Shown here: piece after piece, positions 1 through 9,209 of the stretch
Layout: every line of letters starts with the position of its first letter
How positions within the stretch are numbered: the stretch's first letter is position 1
Assembly: GCF_000210075.1 (NCBI RefSeq)
Contig: NC_021017.1
Location: 1,132,178-1,196,177 of the forward strand
DNA from: Bacteroides xylanisolvens XB1A
GTDB lineage: Bacteria > Bacteroidota > Bacteroidia > Bacteroidales > Bacteroidaceae
Direction of reading: 5' to 3'
DNA length: 64,000 nucleotides
Position numbers and translations under genes: made by a program
Notes under the pieces: model-generated
What the model was told of the DNA's origin: nothing
Databases searched by the model: none
What the model saw: the letters and a program-made list of their open reading frames with translations, nothing else

Positions 1-21
1 TATATCTATGAGTGAAAATGA

Positions 22-2487
22 TTAGAACCGGCAGCGGAGATCTACTCCAAATTGCATTGGGCGTCCTTTCTGCATAAAACCTTTGTTCATTGTTTCGAAA
101 TAGAAGGCGGCATATTCTTTATTCAGGAAGTTGCGCGCCCAGAAACTAATCATTGCGTCACCGATTTCCAGATTCGTTCTCCAGTTGAGTGTGCCATAGA
201 AAGATTGACTGACATCGTTTTGTTCAGTCCAGTAGATGCGTCCGGCAGCGTTATAATTAGCTTGGAATACAACCCGGTCGAAGATAGAACGCGGACTGCA
301 GGTGATGGCGTATTCTCCTCCGATATTTAAGGTGTGTTTGGGGACGAAGGGAACATATTTGCCATTATAATCTGCAGTTACTTTAAAAGTGCCGTCTTTT
401 TGCTCTTCGGTGATTACATAATCCGTAAAGGTGGCATACGTATATCCGTAACTGACATTCAGGCTAAGTTCTTTTGTCACACTGGCACGAAGGGCTGCTT
501 CTGCACCATAGCTACGGCTTTTTCCTGCATTGATAGTGATACGTCCCAGACCACTTTCTGCAAATTGGGAGAGTTGTTGGTCGCGGGTATCCATGTAGAA
601 TGCTGCGACGTCAGCCCAAAGTCTGCCTTCCCATAAAGTAAGGTGGCTACCTGCTTCGTAGTTCCACGAATATTCGGGTTTGTAAGTAGTGGATGCTTTT
701 ACATCAATCTCTTTTGTAGGCACCATTTGGTCCATCATATTAATGATGGTTTTTCCCCAGGTGGCATCTTGCCCTATTGTCGGACTTTCTTTGATGGCAT
801 TCATCATCGAATTTTTCAATTCTGTTTGTGATAAGTCAGAGAACATCTGGATGTTATATCCTCCTGAACGATAGCTCCGGGTGACGGTGGCATACACATT
901 ATTTTGATTTTTCCATTCATATTGAATAGCAAATTTGGGTAGGAGCTGTACATAATCAGTAGAGAGCTTGCCAACGAAAGAGGCAGGGGCTTTCATATTC
1001 TGATCAGACAAGTTTATTTGGTTGGGTCCCATAGCTAAGTGAAAATCAAAACCAAAGTCGATAGGAGTGCTAAGAGAATTATACTTCATACTGATTTTCT
1101 CGTAATCGAGCCGGAGGCCGGCTGTAACGGACAGTCCTTCTATGAACAAGTTGTTGAAAGTAGACTGATGATAAAGTGCACTGCTAAGAGTCGGGGTGTC
1201 GAAAGTTCCTCCTACGCTTAATGACGGGTTGTGCACAGTCATTCCCATGGTGGGAGCTCCGGGTTTGGCAGATACTTCTTCAAAAGCTGCATTGGCGTTG
1301 TTTTCAATGACCGACTTCACTCCTTCTTCTTTAAACAAGACAGGTCCCGTAGTATGCAGCCATTGATAGAATCCGAAAGCTCCCGTAGCCCACTGCCATC
1401 TTTTTCCGGGTTTGGCTTTCAACACAATCTCTTCGGAAATGGTGTTTGCACGTTGCTTTTGCTCAATATTGAAAATATCTCTTTCTGTGAAATCCTGATC
1501 GAGAAACATGCGGTCGTTCAGGTTCTGATAACCTGTCACGGCACTTAATATAAAGTTGTTGGCTTGATATTCGATGTTAACACCGGAGTTGAGCAATCCA
1601 CGGCGGTAACTGCTGCGGTCGTTATATGAAATCTTATCGATATAATCTGCCCGGTCTTCTGTCATTTCTTTACCATTTTCTTTCGCTTTAGCTATTGCAC
1701 TGGGGGTAATCCCGGTATAGTAATACGGATATCCGCCCTGATCGCTATATTCATAGCTAAGGGCCATGTCTATTTTCAGGTTCGAAGTAGGCAGGTAAAT
1801 ACCACGGAAACGTCCGCCACCGGCATTGCTCTTGTCTACCTTTTCGTTGTTTCTTGCCGAATTTTCAAAGAAGCCACCTGTGTGTTCGTAGAAACCTCCG
1901 GTAGAAAAAGCGAAGCGGTCGGATGTCCGATGATAGTGGGTGAGTGACACATTATAATTATTGTAAGTTGCTGCTCCCATGCGGATATCAGTACCTTGAT
2001 AAGTGAAAGGCGATTTTGTGTGCACTTTGATAAGTCCTCCCATCGTATTACGTCCGTAGAGAGTACCTTGTGGTCCGCGGAGAATATCAATACGTTCGAT
2101 ATCAGCATAGTTGAAGTCGAAAGCGGATTTGTCGATATAAGGGATGTTGTCTACGTAAAGTCCTACGGACGGAGTGTTGATACGTGAGCCGATTCCGCGG
2201 ATATAAATGGAAGTGGTCAGTTTGGAACCATAATCGGGGATAAACAGATTAGGGACGATGCCTGTCAGGTTTTTCACAGAGTTCACCTGATTGGCACGCA
2301 TATTATCTTGCGATAAAACAGTGGCTGCCACCGGTAATTCACGCAACTTACGATTCTCTTTCGGAGTGGCAATCACTACCACTTCTTCGATGTCTACTAT
2401 TTTTAGTGAGTCTTTCGGGAAATCTTCCGCCCATGCTGTCCCTGTCGTCAGGAGCATAAGGGCAATCATAATATTCTTTGTCTTCAT
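22..2487 (-). CDS. TonB-dependent outer membrane receptor
   Basis: An 821-residue outer membrane receptor. Residues 1-20 form a signal peptide (MKTKNIMIALMLLTTGTAWA). The TonB plug covers about residues 45-160, with the typical IYIRGIGSR and ILRGPQGTLYGRNTMGG motifs, followed by a long beta-barrel ending in an aromatic residue (RCRF). There is no N-terminal carboxypeptidase-like domain of the SusC type and no SusD partner next to it, so it belongs to the siderophore/vitamin/cofactor class of receptors rather than to a glycan utilisation pair. A candidate -7 box (TATATTTG on the minus strand) lies at 2520-2527. No riboswitch is visible upstream. The substrate cannot be told from the sequence. 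The gene is complete and its stop lies at the left edge of the window. Confidence 0.9.
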   Translation of the reverse strand: MKTKNIMIALMLLTTGTAWAEDFPKDSLKIVDIEEVVVIATPKENRKLRELPVAATVLSQDNMRANQVNSVKNLTGIVPNLFIPDYGSKLTTSIYIRGIGSRINTPSVGLYVDNIPYIDKSAFDFNYADIERIDILRGPQGTLYGRNTMGGLIKVHTKSPFTYQGTDIRMGAATYNNYNVSLTHYHRTSDRFAFSTGGFYEHTGGFFENSARNNEKVDKSNAGGGRFRGIYLPTSNLKIDMALSYEYSDQGGYPYYYTGITPSAIAKAKENGKEMTEDRADYIDKISYNDRSSYRRGLLNSGVNIEYQANNFILSAVTGYQNLNDRMFLDQDFTERDIFNIEQKQRANTISEEIVLKAKPGKRWQWATGAFGFYQWLHTTGPVLFKEEGVKSVIENNANAAFEEVSAKPGAPTMGMTVHNPSLSVGGTFDTPTLSSALYHQSTFNNLFIEGLSVTAGLRLDYEKISMKYNSLSTPIDFGFDFHLAMGPNQINLSDQNMKAPASFVGKLSTDYVQLLPKFAIQYEWKNQNNVYATVTRSYRSGGYNIQMFSDLSQTELKNSMMNAIKESPTIGQDATWGKTIINMMDQMVPTKEIDVKASTTYKPEYSWNYEAGSHLTLWEGRLWADVAAFYMDTRDQQLSQFAESGLGRITINAGKSRSYGAEAALRASVTKELSLNVSYGYTYATFTDYVITEEQKDGTFKVTADYNGKYVPFVPKHTLNIGGEYAITCSPRSIFDRVVFQANYNAAGRIYWTEQNDVSQSFYGTLNWRTNLEIGDAMISFWARNFLNKEYAAFYFETMNKGFMQKGRPMQFGVDLRCRF

Positions 2488-2584
2488 CTGCTGTTAATTT
2501 GTCTGCTGCAAAGTAACGGCAAATATAGACAATGGTCAATCCTCATTTATTAGGATTTATTTCACCACAGTTTTCACCACAATT

Positions 2585-2752
2585 TTCACCACAGAGGACG
2601 CAGAGGACACAGAGGGTATAGTGAAGGTAACATCTTCACTCATTCTCTGATACAGACTGTTTGAGTGTTTTTGGGAAAAAGTGTGGAAAGTTTTTCTCTT
2701 TACCTTCTTTATCCTTTTTATCCTCTGTGTCCTCTGCGTCCTCTGTGGTGAA
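2585..2752. repeat. 31-bp perfect inverted repeat flanking a 106-bp loop
   Basis: The arms 2585-2615 and 2722-2752 are exact reverse complements of 31 bp. Each arm is built from short direct repeats of the type CACAGAGGA/CGCAGAGGA. Two further copies of TTTTCACCACA stand just before the left arm (about 2555-2584). The right arm ends exactly at the stop codon of the LuxR-type gene. This is a Bacteroides intergenic hairpin repeat. It may act as a transcription terminator for the LuxR gene or may be a non-autonomous mobile repeat. Confidence 0.85.
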
Positions 2753-3361
2753 TCAGATTCGGTCCGCTTCTATATACCCGTTCATTACCGCATAAATAGT
2801 CAGTCCGGAGACGGACTTGATGCCTAATTTCTCTGTGATATTTTTCCGGTGAGTGATAACGGTGGTCAGGCTGATATTCAGTTTATCTGCTATCTCTTTG
2901 TTGATTAATCCTTTGGTTATCAGTACGAGCACTTCTATTTCACGGGAAGATAGAATCTCCTGATGAGGCTGCGCCGGAGGCATGGATGGCATGTCTTTCA
3001 CCGGATAACCGTTGTGGTGGGCGTGTTGGTGGAGTTTCAATATGTTTTTCACCAACTCTTCCTCGGATTCATGGATGTTGAGTACAGGCACGCCGGACAG
3101 TTGGAATTGCGGACTGTCGCTTGCCAATACAATTGTTTTTCGTTTCCGGGGGAGAAAGAAAGCATTGTGTTCCACATAAATCTGTGCGGAAATGAAATAA
3201 TGGGCATACATATCCGGCGTATCGTCCATCAGTTCACTGAATTGATGGAAGGTACGTATGGTTGCCATAGGAATCATTTCCTCCAGGATTCCTTTCAGGC
3301 CAAGGCAAGTAAGGGTGTTGGATTCAATGATAGCTATTTCGGGTTGATGATTCATTTTCAT
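2753..3361 (-). CDS. LuxR-family DNA-binding regulator with a degenerate receiver domain
   Basis: A 202-residue protein. The C-terminal part (about 135-198) is a LuxR/GerE helix-turn-helix (LSSREIEVLVLITKG, NKEIADKLNIS, TVITHRKNITEKLG). The N-terminal 120 residues look like a response-regulator receiver (IAIIESNTLTCLGLKGILEE), but the paired acidic residues are replaced by ES and no phospho-acceptor Asp is evident at the expected strand. It may therefore work without phosphorylation. It follows the FAD oxidoreductase gene after 10 bp, on the same strand, so the two are probably cotranscribed. The target is unknown; the TonB receptor gene immediately downstream is an obvious candidate, by position only. 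ATG codons at 3361 and 3355 are both possible starts. Confidence 0.8.
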   Translation of the reverse strand: MKMNHQPEIAIIESNTLTCLGLKGILEEMIPMATIRTFHQFSELMDDTPDMYAHYFISAQIYVEHNAFFLPRKRKTIVLASDSPQFQLSGVPVLNIHESEEELVKNILKLHQHAHHNGYPVKDMPSMPPAQPHQEILSSREIEVLVLITKGLINKEIADKLNISLTTVITHRKNITEKLGIKSVSGLTIYAVMNGYIEADRI

Positions 3362-3371
3362 GTAGTTTTAG

Positions 3372-5021
<1,650 letters not shown>

Positions 5022-5087
5022 TTAGTTATTATTGATATTGTTTTCGATTATAAAATAGATAAAGCGGATAATGTATGCATCAGTGCC

Positions 5088-6455
5088 CTATCCGAATAGA
5101 GCCCTGAATGCTTCCTCCACCTTTCTTACCGGCACTAATTCGATCTTCAGTTTCGTAGTGTCAATACCTTGCAGATTGTATTTTGGCAACAAGAACCGTT
5201 TAAAACCTAATTTTTCGGCTTCACCGATACGTTGCTCAATTCGATTCACAGGACGTATCTCTCCCGATAATCCGATTTCTCCCGCCATGCAAACTTCCGG
5301 CTCAATGGCTGCGTCCATATTGGAAGAAAGGATGGCACTGATAACCGGCAAGTCGATAGCCGGGTCATTCACCTTCAGTCCTCCGGCAATATTCAGGAAC
5401 ACATCTTTCTGTGCCAGCTTAAATCCGACACGCTTTTCGAGAACAGCCAGCAGCATATTCATTCTTCTTAAATCGAAACCGGTTGCCGAACGTTGAGGAT
5501 TTCCATAAACAGCAGAACTGACCAAAGCCTGTGTCTCGATCAAGAACGGGCGGATTCCTTCGATAGCGGAAGCAATAGCCACTCCACTCATTCCCTCATG
5601 ATCCTGACTAAGCAAAAGCTCGGAAGGATTATTCACCTGGCGCAACCCATCCTGACGCATTTCATAAATCCCTAACTCTGCCGTACTGCCGAAACGATTC
5701 TTGATGCTGCGCAGAATACGATACATATAATGCTGATCGCCTTCAAATTGAAGGACGGTATCTACGATATGTTCCAGCACTTTAGGTCCTGCAATACTTC
5801 CTTCCTTATTGATATGACCGATCAGCAACACAGGAGTATGCGTTTCTTTCGCGAAACGAAGAATAGATGCCGAACACTCTCTGACTTGCGCAATACTTCC
5901 GGGAGATGATTCGATACTCTCGGTGGAAATAGTCTGTATAGAGTCAATAATCACTAAATCAGGATTCGTATTCTTGATATGCACATAAATTTGTTCGAGT
6001 GAAGTTTCACAAACGATCAGGCAATCGCTGGAAGTATCAGAGAGACGGTCGGCACGGAGTTTAAGCTGTCGTGCACTTTCTTCACCGGATACATAAAGGA
6101 TTTTCTTTTCCGGCATGTGCAGTACGGTCTGCATGACGAGCGTGGATTTACCGATTCCCGGCTCACCGCCTATCAGGACAAGAGAACCCGGCACAAGTCC
6201 GCCACCCAATACGCGATTCAATTCATCATCGTGCATATTGATGCGTGGCTCGTCGTCCGCTTCAATATCGCTAAGTGCCAGTGGTTTGGGTTTCTGTGTT
6301 TCAATGCCCGACACCGGACGGCGGTTGGTAGGTTCTTTCCGTACGATTTCCTCAACATACGTATTCCATTCTCCACACGACGGACATTTACCCACCCATT
6401 TCGGTGAATCCTGTCCGCAATTACTGCATACATATACGGTTTTCTCTTTTGCCAT
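5088..6455 (-). CDS. radA: DNA repair protein RadA (branch-migration helicase)
   Basis: A 455-residue RadA/Sms protein. It has an N-terminal C4 zinc finger (C10, C13, C24, C27), a RecA-like ATPase with Walker A GGEPGIGKST at 96-105, the RadA-specific KNRFG motif near 253, and a C-terminal Lon-protease-like domain. Length and order match the family. RadA promotes branch migration of recombination intermediates in the cytoplasm. The start ATG at 6455 is 11 bp from the stop of the upstream ATPase gene, suggesting cotranscription. Confidence 0.97.
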   Translation of the reverse strand: MAKEKTVYVCSNCGQDSPKWVGKCPSCGEWNTYVEEIVRKEPTNRRPVSGIETQKPKPLALSDIEADDEPRINMHDDELNRVLGGGLVPGSLVLIGGEPGIGKSTLVMQTVLHMPEKKILYVSGEESARQLKLRADRLSDTSSDCLIVCETSLEQIYVHIKNTNPDLVIIDSIQTISTESIESSPGSIAQVRECSASILRFAKETHTPVLLIGHINKEGSIAGPKVLEHIVDTVLQFEGDQHYMYRILRSIKNRFGSTAELGIYEMRQDGLRQVNNPSELLLSQDHEGMSGVAIASAIEGIRPFLIETQALVSSAVYGNPQRSATGFDLRRMNMLLAVLEKRVGFKLAQKDVFLNIAGGLKVNDPAIDLPVISAILSSNMDAAIEPEVCMAGEIGLSGEIRPVNRIEQRIGEAEKLGFKRFLLPKYNLQGIDTTKLKIELVPVRKVEEAFRALFG

Positions 6456-6466
6456 ATTCTCTTTCT

Positions 6467-7666
6467 TTAATATAAAAACCCGAATGTCCAGAGTGGAATC
6501 TTGTTCCCAGTCGAATATTCAATATCATCTGCGGCAATAAATGCCTGTTTAGTGTTAGCTATCTGTTTTCCGTCTTTGCTTTTTCCGCCAACTTCTATCG
6601 TATATTTACTGTCTATCGTATAATCTGCGTTACGTGTGCAATATTCCACACGATGTTGATAGGCGAGTTGGTTTACCATGAACACCTCTCTCAATGTTCC
6701 TTTGTTTACATCTTTAAAGGTCAATGCATAAAGCAGGTTGGTATTTTCCATATAAATCTTATCCGGTTTTTGTAACTTTTTGATAGAGTCATTATCCGAA
6801 TAAAGAAGGTGGATTAATTTAGCTCTGTCCAGATACTGTAAATAGGCCAAAATAGTAGTACGTGAAAGTTCTGCCATAGCAGAGAGTTTAGTGATGTCCA
6901 CCATAAAAGGCACTTCGGAGGAGAGGATTCCCAGCAGACTTTTTAGTTTTCGCACGTTACTGATGTCCACTCCGCATTGCTGGGGAAGTTCGATTTCGAG
7001 TATCAGGTTGGCTATATTTTCGATACGTGTGTAGTATTCCGCATTTCCTTCCAAATAAAAAGGATAGTATCCATGTTTCAAATAGTCTTCAAAATAGGCG
7101 AGGGGACGGCATTGGGAATTCACTTCATTACAAATTCCATCACTATTGTCCAATATCTCTTCCAGCGTGTAAGGGCGGATGTCAATCTGATGGTATAAAT
7201 TCAGATATTCACGGTAGGATAGCCCTTGCATATTATATGATATGCATCGACGAGACAAGTCGGCCTCTGCATTCAGCAGTTGGAGTAAGGATGACCCGGT
7301 GAATACTATTTTCAGTTCAGGAAACTCATCATATATATTTTTAATTTCCTTGCTCCATGACGGATATTTGTGCACTTCATCCAAGAACAGGCATTTACCT
7401 CCTTTCAGGTAAAACTGTTCGGCGAGTTCGCTAAGAGAATGCTGTGTGAAATACAGACTATCTAAACTTGTATATAAGGCACTTTGGCTATCATTGGCAT
7501 AATGAAGTTTTAAGTATTGAAGCATTAAAGTTGTTTTCCCAACTCCGCGAGCTCCCCGGATAGCAATCAGACGGTTATCCCAATTGATTGTATTCATCAG
7601 GCTTCTGATATAGGTTGTGGAAGTAGCTGTTAATAACCTTTTGTATCTTCTGATTAGTGTATCCAT
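6467..7666 (-). CDS. AAA ATPase of the DUF4143 type
   Basis: A 399-residue ATPase. Walker A is GARGVGKT at 38-45, Walker B CLFLDEVHK near 92-100, and an FTGSS sensor-type motif follows. The C-terminal half resembles the DUF4143 domain found in many Bacteroidetes P-loop proteins, often with a nuclease-like end. The cellular role of this family is not established. The promoter region is unusual: a strong Bacteroidetes promoter overlaps a direct repeat of about 31 bp (7698-7761), which suggests specific regulation. radA follows after 11 bp. Confidence 0.85.
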   Translation of the reverse strand: MDTLIRRYKRLLTATSTTYIRSLMNTINWDNRLIAIRGARGVGKTTLMLQYLKLHYANDSQSALYTSLDSLYFTQHSLSELAEQFYLKGGKCLFLDEVHKYPSWSKEIKNIYDEFPELKIVFTGSSLLQLLNAEADLSRRCISYNMQGLSYREYLNLYHQIDIRPYTLEEILDNSDGICNEVNSQCRPLAYFEDYLKHGYYPFYLEGNAEYYTRIENIANLILEIELPQQCGVDISNVRKLKSLLGILSSEVPFMVDITKLSAMAELSRTTILAYLQYLDRAKLIHLLYSDNDSIKKLQKPDKIYMENTNLLYALTFKDVNKGTLREVFMVNQLAYQHRVEYCTRNADYTIDSKYTIEVGGKSKDGKQIANTKQAFIAADDIEYSTGNKIPLWTFGFLY

Positions 7667-7691
7667 ATCTTTATTTGTTTTCTATGGAATA

Positions 7692-7723
7692 CAAAAATAG
7701 ACATAATTTGTTCAACGCGCAAA
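7692..7723 (-). promoter_or_regulatory. Bacteroidetes-type promoter of the ATPase gene
   Basis: On the minus strand TTTG (7720-7723) is followed by a 20-bp spacer and TATTTTTG (7692-7699), an exact match to the Bacteroidetes -33/-7 consensus. The inferred start of transcription is about 15-20 nt before the ATG at 7666. Confidence 0.75.
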
Positions 7724-7761
7724 ACAAATTCAGATAAAATCTGTTCATCGTATAAAACAAA
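7698..7761 (-). repeat. Direct repeat in the ATPase promoter (possible operator)
   Basis: Two copies of a 31-bp unit (7698-7728 and 7731-7761) repeat with a 33-bp period. Both begin on the minus strand with TTTGTTTT, share GAAC in the middle and end in TCT followed by one variable base. The proximal copy contains the -33 box and most of the spacer; the distal copy lacks a -7 box. The layout suits a pair of regulator sites. Confidence 0.6.
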
Positions 7762-7770
7762 TAGAGGAAT

Positions 7771-8808
7771 TTACAGAGTGATCTCTCCCGCCATCGACCG
7801 GTTCATCCGGTCGCGTACCTCGTCCGGTGTATATCCATGTCCCAGTAAGAACATTAATTTAGTCACAGCAGACTCCGTCGTACTGTCATATCCGGAGACA
7901 ACACCTGCCTGCAACAACTGGTATCCCGTTTCATAACGTTCCATCTCTACCATTCCTGCGCTGCATTGCGTCACGTTGACAATTACAATCCCACGTTCGC
8001 TGGCCTGGCATAGCCGGCGTATAAACCATTCCTTCCGGGGAGCATTTCCCGAACCGTATGTTTCGAGCACGACAGCCTTCAATCCGTCAATCCCCAGAAT
8101 GGCGGCAATCACATTTTCCTGGATGCCCGGGAAGAGTTTCAGTACCACAACATTGGTATCTAGCAGATAATGAGGCTTCAATTCCCGCTCTTCACCATTT
8201 ACGTGAATCTGCACATTATTATATTTGATATGGATTCCGGCTTCCGCCAATACCGGGTAATTGAAAGAACGGAACGCGTTGAAGTTTTCCGCATTCATCT
8301 TGGTCGTGCGGTTTCCCCGCATCAGATGATTTTCAAAGAAGATGCACACTTCCGGTACGAGCGCCCTCCCTTCCTTGTTTTGTGCAACGGCAATCTCGAT
8401 GCTGGTCATCAGGTTTTCCTTTCCGTCCGTGCGGAGTACACCTATGGGAAGTTGTGAACCTGTGAGGATAACAGGTTTATCGAGCCCTTCGAGCATAAAA
8501 CTTAATGCGGAAGCAGTGTAAGCCATTGTATCCGTTCCGTGCAGGATGACGAAGCCGTGGTAGCGGTCGTAATTTTCATGAATGATGCGTACCAGCTTCC
8601 GCCACATATCCGGTTCCATGTCCGACGAATCCATTGGAGGATCAAACTGATAGGTGTCAATCGGGAAGTTGAACTTTTGCAGTTCGGGGATATACTTTTG
8701 CAGTTGCTCGAAGTTAAAGTTCTCCAGAGCACCTGTCGCGGCATTCTCGATCATGCCAATTGTTCCACCGGTGTATATTAGCAATACGGAAGTATTTAAT
8801 GGATTCAT
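7771..8808 (-). CDS. ansA: Type I (cytoplasmic) L-asparaginase
   Basis: Hydrolyses L-asparagine to aspartate and ammonia. The 345-residue product has the first catalytic Thr motif (YTGGTIGM) near the N terminus and the second (HGTDTMAYTA) near residue 95. No signal peptide is seen, as expected for a cytoplasmic type I enzyme. An in-frame ATG exists at 8877, but a -7 box (TATATTTG, minus strand, 8835-8842) lies downstream of it, so the start at 8808 is preferred. The gene stands alone, and is divergent from the threonine operon. Confidence 0.92.
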   Translation of the reverse strand: MNPLNTSVLLIYTGGTIGMIENAATGALENFNFEQLQKYIPELQKFNFPIDTYQFDPPMDSSDMEPDMWRKLVRIIHENYDRYHGFVILHGTDTMAYTASALSFMLEGLDKPVILTGSQLPIGVLRTDGKENLMTSIEIAVAQNKEGRALVPEVCIFFENHLMRGNRTTKMNAENFNAFRSFNYPVLAEAGIHIKYNNVQIHVNGEERELKPHYLLDTNVVVLKLFPGIQENVIAAILGIDGLKAVVLETYGSGNAPRKEWFIRRLCQASERGIVIVNVTQCSAGMVEMERYETGYQLLQAGVVSGYDSTTESAVTKLMFLLGHGYTPDEVRDRMNRSMAGEITL

Positions 8809-8972
8809 AAGCTGATTTTGTGCGATTGTTTTCGCAAATATAATAATATATTTGATATATGAGTAGCAAAATGTCATAAAAGTAAAGGCGGATGACAGGA
8901 CGAATAGAAGACGGAAGATTCTTTTTATCAGAAAAAAACCGAAAAAAGTGATAGATTGAACGTTTTTATTAT

Positions 8973-8980
8973 TACTTTTG
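8973..8980 (+). promoter_or_regulatory. -7 box of the threonine operon promoter
   Basis: TACTTTTG matches the Bacteroidetes TAnnTTTG element. The -33 region is weak. It would start transcription about 30 nt before the leader peptide at 9017. Confidence 0.5.
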
Positions 8981-9016
8981 CGACACTTATCAAAAACAAG
9001 AGTAGAAACAAGGACT

Positions 9017-9076
9017 ATGATGAAGTACTATCCACATACAGTCACATCCATGTGTACCATGACCCTTAGGGGTTAA
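9017..9076 (+). CDS. Threonine operon leader peptide (19 residues)
   Basis: A short open frame, MMKYYPHTVTSMCTMTLRG, with a GGA-containing ribosome-binding sequence just upstream (9012-9014). It has four Thr and four Met codons among 19, the two end products made from homoserine, and sits between the promoter and thrA. This is the expected layout of a transcription attenuator. The Thr-Met-Thr cluster at codons 14-16 overlaps one arm of a hairpin. Analogous to ThrL of enterobacteria but not related in sequence as far as I can see. Confidence 0.7.
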   Translation: MMKYYPHTVTSMCTMTLRG

Positions 9077-9088
9077 TGGATAGTTTTT
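9027..9088 (+). promoter_or_regulatory. Candidate attenuator with mutually exclusive stems
   Basis: Stem 1 pairs ACTATCCA (9027-9034) with TGGATAGT (9077-9084), 8 bp without mismatch. Stem 2 pairs CCAT (9057-9060) with ATGG (9076-9079) and ACCC (9062-9065) with GGGT (9070-9073). Both use 9077-9079, so they exclude each other. A T run (9084-9088) follows. A ribosome stalled on the Thr-Met-Thr codons 14-16 would cover the left arm of stem 2. Confidence 0.55.
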
Positions 9089-9209
9089 GTGTATCTACGT
9101 GATTCACGCTTGTATAAGCAGGCAAAATTCAATTTCAATTTTATTCGTAAACAACCAATCGTTCTGTAAAAAGTAAACTGCAGGACATTGCATTTAAATA
9201 AGTATCTTC

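Noticed and set aside
1836..2108. Open frames antisense to the TonB receptor and other long genes
   Set aside because: They lie fully within well-supported genes and show no domain or promoter of their own.
8809..8877. Upstream start of asparaginase at 8877
   Set aside because: A -7 box lies inside the extension, the extra residues are not family-like, and MNPLNTSVLLIYTGGT is the expected N terminus.
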